DNA from: JANXXV01 sp038230275
GTDB lineage: Bacteria; Acidobacteriota; Terriglobia; Bryobacterales; Bryobacteraceae
NCBI GenBank assembly: GCA_038230275.1
Contig: JBBRNO010000124.1
Span: 1-20,273, forward strand
Length of the DNA: 20,273 nt
Direction of reading: 5' to 3'
Part shown: positions 1-6,233 of the stretch, piece by piece
Position numbering within the stretch: the stretch's first letter is position 1
How the letters are laid out: every line of letters starts with the position of its first letter
Translations under genes and position numbers: made by a program
The notes under the pieces: model-generated
The model's database searches: none
What the model was told of the DNA's origin: nothing
What the model saw: the letters and a program-made list of their open reading frames with translations, nothing else

Positions 1-165
1 CTGCATAATCCTTGCCAGTCCCCGCCAGCCGCAGCCCAATCGGTGCGTCCGAACAGTTGCGCGATGTGCCGTTTCACTTTCGTGGTTTGCCGGATCTTGA
101 ACAGATAAGCAAGGCCCCGCTTCTCACACTCCTCCATCATTTGTTCGGTGCCGCAATTCACAACC
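1..165 (-). pseudogene. IS1380-family transposase fragment (partial at left edge)
   Basis: Reading the minus strand from about base 164 down to base 1 gives an uninterrupted stretch of about 54 codons. It contains CGTEQMMEECEKRGLAYLFK, then KIRQTTKVKRHIAQLF and DWAAAGGDWQG. This matches from memory the middle of IS1380-family DDE transposases, where a G(D/N)CxxGTExMM segment is followed by YLFKLRxTxxVK and a W...GWQG block. There is no start codon. The 5' side is abruptly replaced by IS6-type sequence at about 165-180, and the 3' side leaves the window. It is therefore a truncated remnant here, although the rest of the reading frame beyond base 1 could be intact. No terminal inverted repeat for this element is visible. 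Confidence 0.72.
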
Positions 166-550
166 ATCCCTCAATTCCTCCACTGCTCGATGGGACGTCG
201 CATTCGCATCCAGCGGGATCTTTGCCGGTACCCGCTGCCCCTTCCTCGCCTCACGCACCACCGCATTGGCCGCATTCCCATCCTGCTGCCGCCTCAAATG
301 GAAATCTACAGTCTTGCCCGCCTTGTCGACCGCCCGGTACAAGTACACCCATTCTTCCCGCACGTTTACGTAAGTTTGGTCCATGCGCCACGACCCGCCC
401 GCCGGTCCGGGTACGACGTTTCCACTGCTGTTCGAATTCCGGCGTGTCGTGCTGCACCCACCTCAATATCGTTGCGTGAGCCAGATCGATACCGCCCATC
501 ACCTGCCCATCACCGCTAACCCAGCTGGCCATCGTTTTTGCACCAGAACC
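166..550 (-). pseudogene. IS6-family transposase remnant (frameshifted, deleted)
   Basis: Two minus-strand frames together resemble an IS6-family DDE transposase. The upstream frame reads DLAHATILRWVQHDTPEFEQ (about 420-500), the helix-turn-helix part of the family. The other frame reads MDQTYVNVREEWVYLYRAVDKAG and onward to SHRAVEEL (384 down to about 178), with the first catalytic Asp in the DQTY (family DETY) motif. The frame change lies near 385-405, where the expected SWRMDQTY join is out of frame with the upstream WKRRTRTGG. The N-terminus is shortened: only about 70 bp separate the inverted repeat at 537-550 from the LAHATI motif. Everything after SHRAVEEL is missing and is replaced by IS1380-type sequence. 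It cannot encode a working transposase. Confidence 0.75.
537..550 (-). repeat. Probable IS6-type terminal inverted repeat
   Basis: On the minus strand this reads GGTTCTGGTGCAAA. It differs at one base from the GGTTCTGTTGCAAA ends known for IS257/IS431-type members of the IS6 family. It lies upstream of the transposase remnant in the right orientation, so it most likely marks the original outer end of the element. The partner repeat is not visible, which fits loss of the other end. This is a motif comparison from memory only. Confidence 0.6.
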
Positions 551-711
551 AGCAGTTGAGACCGGCTTGAGCGCGCTCAACGCCGGCTTGAGGAGCGGCG
601 AGATTCCACAGTCGATACCAGCCCGAAGAGAATGAGGTCCTGGCCTCCCGAGGTGCGGAAACCGGCCTATTTCGAGAAGCACATCTGACTCGAGTCTCGC
701 AGGGCCGCCAT

Positions 712-748
712 GCGAGAGCCTGCTAATATTTCCGTGCAGGCCTCTCGC
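712..748 (-). terminator. Terminator-like hairpin after glpQ-like gene
   Basis: The arms are GCGAGAGCCTGC (712-723) and GCAGGCCTCTCGC (736-748). They pair over 12 bp with one bulged base and enclose a 12-nt loop. The hairpin begins about 15 bp past the stop codon of the phosphodiesterase gene on the minus strand. No run of T follows on either strand, so it is not a classical intrinsic terminator. It may protect the 3' end, or terminate together with another factor. Confidence 0.6.
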
Positions 749-762
749 TGGCGCCAAACACG

Positions 763-1878
763 CTACGGGATGAGCGGGCCGATTGCTTCGCGAGTGGCGA
801 AGGCCGTATCGACGAAGTCGGTGAACATCCCGTCAATGCCGAGGACCCAGAAACGGTTGTACTCGTTCTGAGGTTTACCTTCATACTGAGCAGGCAGCGA
901 ATCGTTGCGGAACGTATAGGCATGCACCAACAACCCTGCCGCGTGCGCGTCGGCGATCAGCGTAGTCGTAATCGGCGTCGCCCCGTTAAAACCGGCGAGA
1001 TAAGGCTTCCACGGCCCGATACCATCGGCATAGGTAGCAATCTCGGCCAGATTCGCTGGCTTCACCAGATCTGCAAATCCTCGCGGGTCGCCGGTCACCA
1101 CATTATTGTAGGGCTTGTCATACGGCGCCGCGTAGGTGAGCTTGCCGTCAGCGGTAACATCGTCGGCGTCAATCAATTGGATGAGTCTGATCTTGGTCCG
1201 CTTGCGCAGATACTTCAGACTGCCGGTTTCAAAGGACTGGATGAAAACCGGAGAGTTGCGCTGGTTCCAACCGTAGCGGTCTAGAATCGCCAGCAGCGTA
1301 TCTTCCTGCGCCAGACCGAGAGCGGCGTGGAACGTGGCGTGCTTGGTCTCCGGATAGATGCCGACAATGCGGGCGCGGTTCGAATTCTCACCCTGCACCA
1401 GCTCGATGATCTCCTGCAGGGTCGGAATCTGGTACAGCCCATCGAATTCTTTGCTACGGGGCGCGCGTGGCTGGACGGCGCGGAGCTGCTTTATTTCCTC
1501 GAGGGTGAAGTCGCTGGCGAAGAAACCGGTGGTGGCAATGCCGTCGAGCATCTTCGTGGTCTTCTTTGAGGCAAATTCTCTCCGCGTCTTCACGTCGGTG
1601 GTGTCGTCGAGAACCGGTTCGTGCCGCGCGATCAGTTGTCCATCCTTGGTGGTAACCAGGTCAGGCTCGACAAAGTCCGCGCCAAGCTGTATCGCCTTGC
1701 GATAGCCTTCGAGTGTGTGATCCGGAAGATAACCGGCGGCACCGCGATGTCCGATCACGATAGGCTGTGCGCCGGTCAAGGTGTGCCACCTGGGGCTATT
1801 GCGCTGGGCAGTGAGTGTGGAAGCGGCGGATCCGGCTAAGGCCAGTCCACCCGCTGTGAGGAGGTCCCGTCTTGTCAT
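763..1878 (-). CDS. glpQ: Tat-exported glycerophosphodiester phosphodiesterase
   Basis: A 371-residue protein of the GDPD family, which hydrolyses glycerophosphodiesters to glycerol-3-phosphate and an alcohol and so salvages phospholipid headgroups. The N-terminus TRRDLL followed by a hydrophobic stretch and STLTAQ is a twin-arginine signal peptide, so it should act in the periplasm or outside the cell. Catalytic-site motifs are intact: HRG (His44-Arg45), EPD (Glu71, Asp73), RHEP (His86) and YPETK (Glu177). The length is typical of periplasmic GlpQ. The start at 1878 is chosen because the Tat motif follows directly. There is no clear Shine-Dalgarno sequence, and a -10-like element lies only 8 bp upstream. 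The gene stands alone, and a strong hairpin follows it. The symbol is given by family resemblance. Substrate specificity is not established. Confidence 0.93.
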   Translation of the reverse strand: MTRRDLLTAGGLALAGSAASTLTAQRNSPRWHTLTGAQPIVIGHRGAAGYLPDHTLEGYRKAIQLGADFVEPDLVTTKDGQLIARHEPVLDDTTDVKTRREFASKKTTKMLDGIATTGFFASDFTLEEIKQLRAVQPRAPRSKEFDGLYQIPTLQEIIELVQGENSNRARIVGIYPETKHATFHAALGLAQEDTLLAILDRYGWNQRNSPVFIQSFETGSLKYLRKRTKIRLIQLIDADDVTADGKLTYAAPYDKPYNNVVTGDPRGFADLVKPANLAEIATYADGIGPWKPYLAGFNGATPITTTLIADAHAAGLLVHAYTFRNDSLPAQYEGKPQNEYNRFWVLGIDGMFTDFVDTAFATREAIGPLIP

Positions 1879-1886
1879 AGTCCCGG

Positions 1887-1895
1887 ATCATAGCA
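1887..1895 (-). promoter_or_regulatory. Possible extended -10 promoter element for glpQ-like gene
   Basis: The minus strand reads TGCTATGAT, an extended -10 (TGn) plus TATGAT, which matches TATAAT in five of six positions. It ends 8 bp before the start codon. Transcription would thus begin at or next to the ATG, implying a leaderless or nearly leaderless mRNA, which fits the lack of a clear ribosome binding site. No good -35 hexamer is present at normal spacing. Confidence 0.35.
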
Positions 1896-1989
1896 AGCAC
1901 AGATTTCGGAGAAGTGACGGAACGATTCCAGAAGGATGAACTTTTTCACGAAGGGGGGAACCACAATCGGGAGGTGCATTGCCACCCGC

Positions 1990-2490
1990 CTCAAAGCAGC
2001 TCACGGCGGTGGACAATCCGGCTTGTCTCACCGAATTGCCAAGCTCCGGCCGGCATCAGTTCCGTCCGGATCCGCGGCGCTTCCATCGCCAATGGCTGAG
2101 CTTCCCTTCCTTCGCCGCAAGCCCCAAGCGATCCCGCCAAACCGAGCGCTGCCGTCGCGATTAGCGCCACGCCTTCCTGGCATCGCTTTCGCGCATTGCG
2201 CAGCACCGCGACACTCACTGGCGAATCGGCGTGAACGGATGAGACCTCCCAAATTATGTCTCGCGGAGAGCCAGCGATTCAGTAAGCATCGTCCCGGCGG
2301 CCGCCAATGCGCCTTTGGCCATCATCAGACGTCCGTAGGCAACCAGCACGATCTACCTTACAGGTCACGGCTGCTCCCACCGTGCGGTCTACGCTGGGAA
2401 TTACCGACTGGATGTAACGCGCGACGTCGTATTCATAAGCGGGAGTGCGGCCAACATAGCCGATCCTATTGGCCAGCAGCGCTGTGTCAG
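1990..2490 (-). pseudogene. Degraded coding remnant, possibly TPR-like
   Basis: The 677-bp gap between the phosphodiesterase and reductase genes has no convincing intact gene. Minus-strand frames contain protein-like pieces separated by stops and frame changes. GRTPAYEYDVARYIQSV lies near 2400-2490, AYGRLMMAKGALAAAGTMLT with ESLALRE near 2260-2345, and HADSPVSVAVLRNARKR near 2180-2245. The spacing and the pattern G-L-L-x-A-x-G-x-x-x-A-A...L-x-x-S-L-A-L-R-E followed by D-S-P-x-x-x-x-x-L recall tandem TPR units, such as those at the C-terminus of acidobacterial serine/threonine kinases. This is a weak pattern match. The region could equally be random degraded sequence. Confidence 0.3.
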
Positions 2491-2518
2491 ACTAGCGCAA
2501 CCCTTCACGGTCGTTTGC

Positions 2519-2546
2519 GTGCAACCTCTATACCCCGAGGTTGTGC
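2519..2546 (-). terminator. Terminator-like hairpin after aldo/keto reductase
   Basis: CAACCTC (2522-2528) pairs with GAGGTTG (2537-2543) around an 8-nt loop. The stem lies about 12 bp beyond the reductase stop codon. If the plus strand were transcribed, two G-U pairs would extend the stem to 10 bp, but transcription here should be from the minus strand. There is no T-tract, as with the hairpin at 712-748. Confidence 0.45.
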
Positions 2547-2555
2547 TCTGACCTG

Positions 2556-3548
2556 TCAAGCCCAGCTATTCATCTCAGCCAACCATTCCGGCGGAAACTC
2601 CATCGATTGTGAGATCAACGCATTGTCCAGGTGCGGGACGGTTCGAGCGCCCACCAGCACAGTCGTCACCGCGGGATTCTGAAACACCCAACCCATCGCC
2701 AACTGCACGGCTGGGATGCCCACCCTGGAGGCCATCGCCGCCAGCAACTTCACCAGACGGAAATTCCTCTCAGTGAAGTACACATCGGCATGTCCGGGCA
2801 CTACGTCAAAGCGCGAGCCTTTTGGGAATTCAGACCGGTCCGGACTATATTTGCCGGTGAGAAATCCGGCTCCCAGCGGGCTATAGCTAATCACGCCAAT
2901 ATTCTCCCGTACACACAACGGGAGCAGATCCAGTGCGATACCTGGCGCCGCCAAATTGTAATTCGCCTGCACCACCTCGAAGCGGTTAAGCCCAGCCGAT
3001 CCGGCGGCTTCCAGGGCTGAGGAAAGCTGTACAGCCGAATAATTGCTGCATCCCGTCGCCTGCACTTGGCCCGATTTTACCGCATCGTCCATTGCCGTTA
3101 CGGCTTCTTCCACAGGGGTGTCGGCGTCAAACTTGTGATACATGAAGACATCCACCCAGTCCGTGCGTAGCCGCTCCAGGCTTGCGCCCAGCGCCTCCTT
3201 GACGTGGGCACGGGTGAAGTTGGTGAAGACTTTCGTCAACAGTACAATTTCTTTTCGGACGCCTGTCGATTGCAGCCATTTACCGATAATCTTTTCCGAC
3301 GAATGCATCTCTCCACTTACTTCTCTCTGGTCGTCGACGCCGAGGTATTGCCGGCGGTATTCTCTGGAGTGGCCGCCGCCGTAGGACTCAGCGGTGTCGA
3401 ACAGCGTGATGCCGGATTCGAAGGCCTGGTCCATGATTCTGAACGAGGTTTCCTCGTCGATTTCACGGCCGAACGTGGCGCACCCCAACCCGATTCGTCC
3501 CACACAGATACCCGACCTGCCAAGCGCTCGCGGTTCCCGTTGTGTCAT
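2556..3548 (-). CDS. Aldo/keto reductase
   Basis: A 330-residue cytoplasmic NADPH-dependent oxidoreductase of the aldo/keto reductase superfamily, with a TIM-barrel fold. The catalytic tetrad is present: Asp51 and Tyr56 in LFDTAESYGGG, Lys106 in LLTKV and His138 in YHKFD. The family signature near GCSNYSAVQL and the cofactor region near SYSPLGAGFLTGKY are also clear. The open frame extends another 110 codons upstream, but that part is not reductase-like. The start at 3548 is chosen because MTQREPRALGRSGICVGRIG corresponds to the usual N-terminus of the family. An AAGGA lies directly against this ATG, closer than ideal. The substrate cannot be read from the sequence. An insertion around residues 64-80 lengthens the segment after the catalytic Tyr. 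The gene is followed by a hairpin and appears to be a single-gene unit. Confidence 0.93.
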   Translation of the reverse strand: MTQREPRALGRSGICVGRIGLGCATFGREIDEETSFRIMDQAFESGITLFDTAESYGGGHSREYRRQYLGVDDQREVSGEMHSSEKIIGKWLQSTGVRKEIVLLTKVFTNFTRAHVKEALGASLERLRTDWVDVFMYHKFDADTPVEEAVTAMDDAVKSGQVQATGCSNYSAVQLSSALEAAGSAGLNRFEVVQANYNLAAPGIALDLLPLCVRENIGVISYSPLGAGFLTGKYSPDRSEFPKGSRFDVVPGHADVYFTERNFRLVKLLAAMASRVGIPAVQLAMGWVFQNPAVTTVLVGARTVPHLDNALISQSMEFPPEWLAEMNSWA

Positions 3549-3572
3549 TCCTTGGCCAGTTACCCCGGCGTC

Positions 3573-3581
3573 ATGATAGCA
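3573..3581 (-). promoter_or_regulatory. Possible extended -10 promoter element for aldo/keto reductase
   Basis: The minus strand reads TGCTATCAT: TGn plus TATCAT, five of six matches to the -10 consensus. It lies 24 bp upstream of the start codon, giving a predicted leader of about 17 nt. No clear -35 accompanies it. The element is nearly identical to the one before the glpQ-like gene (TGCTATGAT). Confidence 0.4.
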
Positions 3582-3741
3582 TCGCCCCGGCACAACAAAC
3601 ACGCCTGACTTACCTGGGAAAACTGCTGTTCCTAAGGGCCTGCCGTGCGTTCGGCCTTGATAGCCGCTGCCCCCTGGCTGCGCTGTACACAGAATGCTCC
3701 GGCGGCATCGGTTTGACGCCGAGCAATGTCCGGCAAATGCG

Positions 3742-4743
3742 CTAACGTCCAACGACGACGATCTGGAAGCTATCGGGCAGGGCCTGCGGCCGGCCTTTCT
3801 TGCCGTCTTTGCCTTCTGGCGCGGGTCCGTATTCGGCAGCCGGCAGATAGAGCTTGTGCGCCTTCTGATCCGCCACAATTGTTCGCGCGCCCCGGGTGGT
3901 GGGGATGGTCGCCAACGCTTCGAACTTCCCTGGCGAAGTTTCCCCTACCATCGTGATCGTGCCGTCGCCACCGTTGGCGCTAAAGGCATATCCATCGTCA
4001 AAGGCCACGCCGTCCGTGCCAGGTCCGATCGCCGGAGAAGCCAGCACTTTTCCGGAGACGGAATCGGAAACGATCATCATCTTGTTGCCGCAAACCGAGT
4101 ACAGGCGCTTCTTGGGATCCATCGCAAGGCCGCTGGGACCATCGCACGGAGCAATCGAGTAGCGGCGTGAAACGACTCCACTCTTTGCGTCAATCTCAAC
4201 AACTTCGTTCTTGTCTTCAATGTTTACGTAGACGTGACCTTTGCCATCCACCTGAGCGAATTCCGGTTTGCCTCCTAATGGCAGGGACGCGGTGATCACG
4301 TTACCCGACTTGGCGTCGAAGATGGTGGCATCGCTACTGCGGCCGTTGAAAGTGAGTACCAGCTTCGAGACCGGCTCATAAATAATCGCGTCCGGGTTTT
4401 GGCCCGTCTTCACTTTGCTGAGCACTTTGAGCGATTTCAGATCGAAGACCGTCACGTCGTTATCCGCACCGTCGCTGGTGAATCCTCGCCCCAGGTCGTT
4501 GGCGACAGCTATTCCATGCACGCCCTTGGTGTCCGGAATGGTGCCGATCAACTTGTCGGTGGTGGTGTCAAGCACCTCAGTTTGGGTGCCGTGTGAAACA
4601 TAAAGCCGGTGATTGGCGCTGTCAACGAATGCATAGTCCCAGCGCACTCCTCCGCCTATTTTGATCTTGGTAATTACCTTGTAGTTAGGTGTTGCGGCAA
4701 ATGCGGCGACGATCATGACTAGCAACAACGACAGTTTCTTCAC
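3742..4743 (-). CDS. Exported YVTN/YncE-like beta-propeller protein
   Basis: A 333-residue protein with a signal peptide (MKKLSLLLVMIVAAFA, likely cut after residue 16 or 17), so it should be periplasmic or secreted. The rest is made of repeated beta-propeller blades: HRLYVSHGTQTEVLDTTTDK, GVHGIAVANDLGRGFTSDGA, DVTVFDLKSLKVLSKVKTGQ, SDATIFDAKSG and similar. This is the pattern of YVTN/YncE-type seven-bladed propellers. No enzymatic motif is visible and the ligand is unknown. Translation starts at a GTG (4741-4743) preceded by AAGGA with a 6-bp spacer. The gene is divergent from the efflux operon and shares with it an intergenic region containing two palindromes. The aldo/keto reductase lies 193 bp downstream on the same strand and probably has its own promoter. 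Confidence 0.88.
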   Translation of the reverse strand: MKKLSLLLVMIVAAFAATPNYKVITKIKIGGGVRWDYAFVDSANHRLYVSHGTQTEVLDTTTDKLIGTIPDTKGVHGIAVANDLGRGFTSDGADNDVTVFDLKSLKVLSKVKTGQNPDAIIYEPVSKLVLTFNGRSSDATIFDAKSGNVITASLPLGGKPEFAQVDGKGHVYVNIEDKNEVVEIDAKSGVVSRRYSIAPCDGPSGLAMDPKKRLYSVCGNKMMIVSDSVSGKVLASPAIGPGTDGVAFDDGYAFSANGGDGTITMVGETSPGKFEALATIPTTRGARTIVADQKAHKLYLPAAEYGPAPEGKDGKKGRPQALPDSFQIVVVGR

Positions 4744-4769
4744 GGGAGTTCCTTATAGCGATCGTCCGA

Positions 4770-4775
4770 ATCATA
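4770..4775 (-). promoter_or_regulatory. Possible -10 element for the YncE-like gene
   Basis: The minus strand reads TATGAT, five of six matches to TATAAT, 26 bp before the GTG start. A -35 at 17-bp spacing would fall at 4793-4798, inside the left part of the inverted repeat at 4785-4833. That hexamer (AGGCAA) is a poor consensus match, as expected for an activated or otherwise controlled promoter. Confidence 0.35.
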
Positions 4776-4784
4776 CTGCTGCAA

Positions 4785-4833
4785 GCTGAAGATTGCCTGA
4801 AGACAGTCCAACGGCCGGAGTGTAATCTTCAGC
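4785..4833. promoter_or_regulatory. Perfect 10-bp inverted repeat in divergent promoter region
   Basis: GCTGAAGATT at 4785-4794 is exactly mirrored by AATCTTCAGC at 4824-4833, with a 29-bp spacer. CTGAAGA also recurs directly at 4796-4802. The repeat lies between the divergent YncE-like gene and the efflux operon, and its left arm overlaps the predicted -35 position of the former. It is a candidate two-site operator that could be bridged by a dimeric or looping regulator. A terminator role is unlikely because no gene ends here. Confidence 0.45.
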
Positions 4834-4847
4834 CGATCTTAAGGTTG

Positions 4848-4860
4848 AAGTGGTCCACTT
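4848..4860. promoter_or_regulatory. 13-bp palindrome upstream of the efflux operon
   Basis: AAGTGG-T-CCACTT is a perfect palindrome with a single central base. It lies 30 bp before the first start codon of the efflux operon, where a repressor would block transcription. Its size suits a TetR- or MarR-type dimer, but no regulator gene lies nearby to assign to it. Confidence 0.4.
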
Positions 4861-4889
4861 AGGAAGTAGGCTTCTCCCAGGACGCATCC

Positions 4890-6230
4890 ATGAACGCACG
4901 ACTCCACGCACTTATCGCCGTTGCAATCGCATTCCGCGAAGGCACTGCGCTGTCTCAGGTTCCGCCTGCTCCCACACCCGCGCAGATCACGCTGAAAGAT
5001 GCATTGGCCCGCGCGCGGCAATTTGGAGGCCAATACCAGGCTGCTAACCTGGTCATCCTTCAGGCGCGAGAAGACATTAAACAGGCGAAAGCGGCACGTC
5101 TACCGACAGTCAACGCATTCAATCAGTTCATCTACACCGAAGGGAATGGAACACCCTCCGGAGTCTTCGTGGCCAACGACGGTATCCACATCTACAACGA
5201 GCAGGCTGTGGCACATGAGGACCTTGGATTGTTACTCCGGCGTGGAGAGATCAATCGCGCGCTGGCCGCTGAGGCTTTAGCGCGGGCTAAAGGCGAAATC
5301 GCCGCCCGGGGCATGAACGCCACGGTAATCCAGAATTACTATGCGGTGCTCACCGCGCAGTACCGCATTGCCAACCTCGTGCGCAGCGTCCAGGAATCCG
5401 AACGTTTTGTCGACATTACCGGAAAGCAGGAAAAGCGCGGCGAGGTGGCCCACTCCGACGTCCTCAAGGGCCAACTCGATCTGCGGCAGCGGCAGCGCGA
5501 TCTCAAGGAAGCGCAACTTGGCATGGACAAAGCGAAAATCGCTCTTGGCGTAATTATCTTCCCGAATTACAACACCGAATTTAGCGTGGAGGACGATTTG
5601 CAACAGCCTCTACTGGTACCGGCGATTGAGGAGGCGCGAGCCGCTGCCACCCAATCGAGTCCGGATCTCAAATCCGCCCGCGCCGGCGTTCAACAAGCGG
5701 GGTTCGACGTCAGCGTGGCCCGCTACGGTTTGCTGCCGACTTTCTCGCTCGACTTTTTTTACGGCATCAATGCCAATCAGTTCGCTGCGCGAACTCAATA
5801 TCGCTCCTTCGAAACCGGGGTCGAACTACCCTACCGTCAAAACCTTGGCTACTCCGCGCAGGCGACGCTTACCATTCCGGTTTGGAACTGGGGAACCACG
5901 CGCAGCAAAATCAAACAGGCGGAGTTCCGGCGCCAACAGGCCGAACTTGACCTCACCCTCGCACAGCGAACGCTCCAAGGAAATCTGGCTAGCGCCGATG
6001 CCGAGGTGCGCCTCGCTCACGATCAACTCGAATCGCTTCGGGAATCCTCTGAAATGGCCGCCGAAAGCCTGCGGCTTGTGATCTTGCGTTATCAAGCTGG
6101 AGAATCCACGGCGCTGGAAGTTGTCGACGCGCAGAACACGCTCACTCTCTCGCGGAATGCATACGCAGATGGACTGATTCGCTATCGAGTTGCTTGGGCC
6201 AACCTGCAAACGCTTACGGGGAGCTTATAG
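4890..6230 (+). CDS. TolC-family outer-membrane efflux channel
   Basis: A 446-residue outer-membrane factor, the exit duct of a tripartite efflux pump. A signal peptide (residues 1 to about 22, ending TALS) precedes two homologous OEP repeats at about 33-230 and 240-440. Each is rich in long alpha-helical heptad-like stretches and has one beta-strand insertion (residues 75-105 and 283-330, with LLPTFSLDFFYGINANQF). The C-terminal segment RYQAGESTALEVVDAQNTL followed by WANLQTLTG is the usual family ending. The start is preceded by AGGA with a 7-bp spacer. It is the first gene of an operon, and the adaptor gene begins 3 bp after its stop. Placing the outer-membrane gene first is less usual than having it last. 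Confidence 0.93.
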   Translation: MNARLHALIAVAIAFREGTALSQVPPAPTPAQITLKDALARARQFGGQYQAANLVILQAREDIKQAKAARLPTVNAFNQFIYTEGNGTPSGVFVANDGIHIYNEQAVAHEDLGLLLRRGEINRALAAEALARAKGEIAARGMNATVIQNYYAVLTAQYRIANLVRSVQESERFVDITGKQEKRGEVAHSDVLKGQLDLRQRQRDLKEAQLGMDKAKIALGVIIFPNYNTEFSVEDDLQQPLLVPAIEEARAAATQSSPDLKSARAGVQQAGFDVSVARYGLLPTFSLDFFYGINANQFAARTQYRSFETGVELPYRQNLGYSAQATLTIPVWNWGTTRSKIKQAEFRRQQAELDLTLAQRTLQGNLASADAEVRLAHDQLESLRESSEMAAESLRLVILRYQAGESTALEVVDAQNTLTLSRNAYADGLIRYRVAWANLQTLTGSL

Positions 6231-6233
6231 ATT

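Noticed and set aside
251..757. Minus-strand open frame of 168 codons upstream of the transposase remnant
   Set aside because: Only about 420-500 is meaningful (the IS6 helix-turn-helix part). The rest reads through intergenic sequence and the frameshifted part of the same remnant.
1936..2682. Plus-strand open frame of 248 codons between the phosphodiesterase and reductase genes
   Set aside because: The product is rich in Arg, Pro, Ser and His with no domain pattern, it runs into the reductase gene on the opposite strand, and minus-strand pieces in the same region look more protein-like.
3549..3878. N-terminal extension of the aldo/keto reductase by 110 residues
   Set aside because: The extension has no reductase or signal-peptide character and overlaps the end of the YncE-like gene. 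The family N-terminus begins at the internal ATG (3548).
4844..4876. Candidate promoter TTGAAG/TAGGCT for the efflux operon
   Set aside because: The -10 has only three matching positions and the spacer is 16 bp. The true promoter cannot be fixed from sequence alone.
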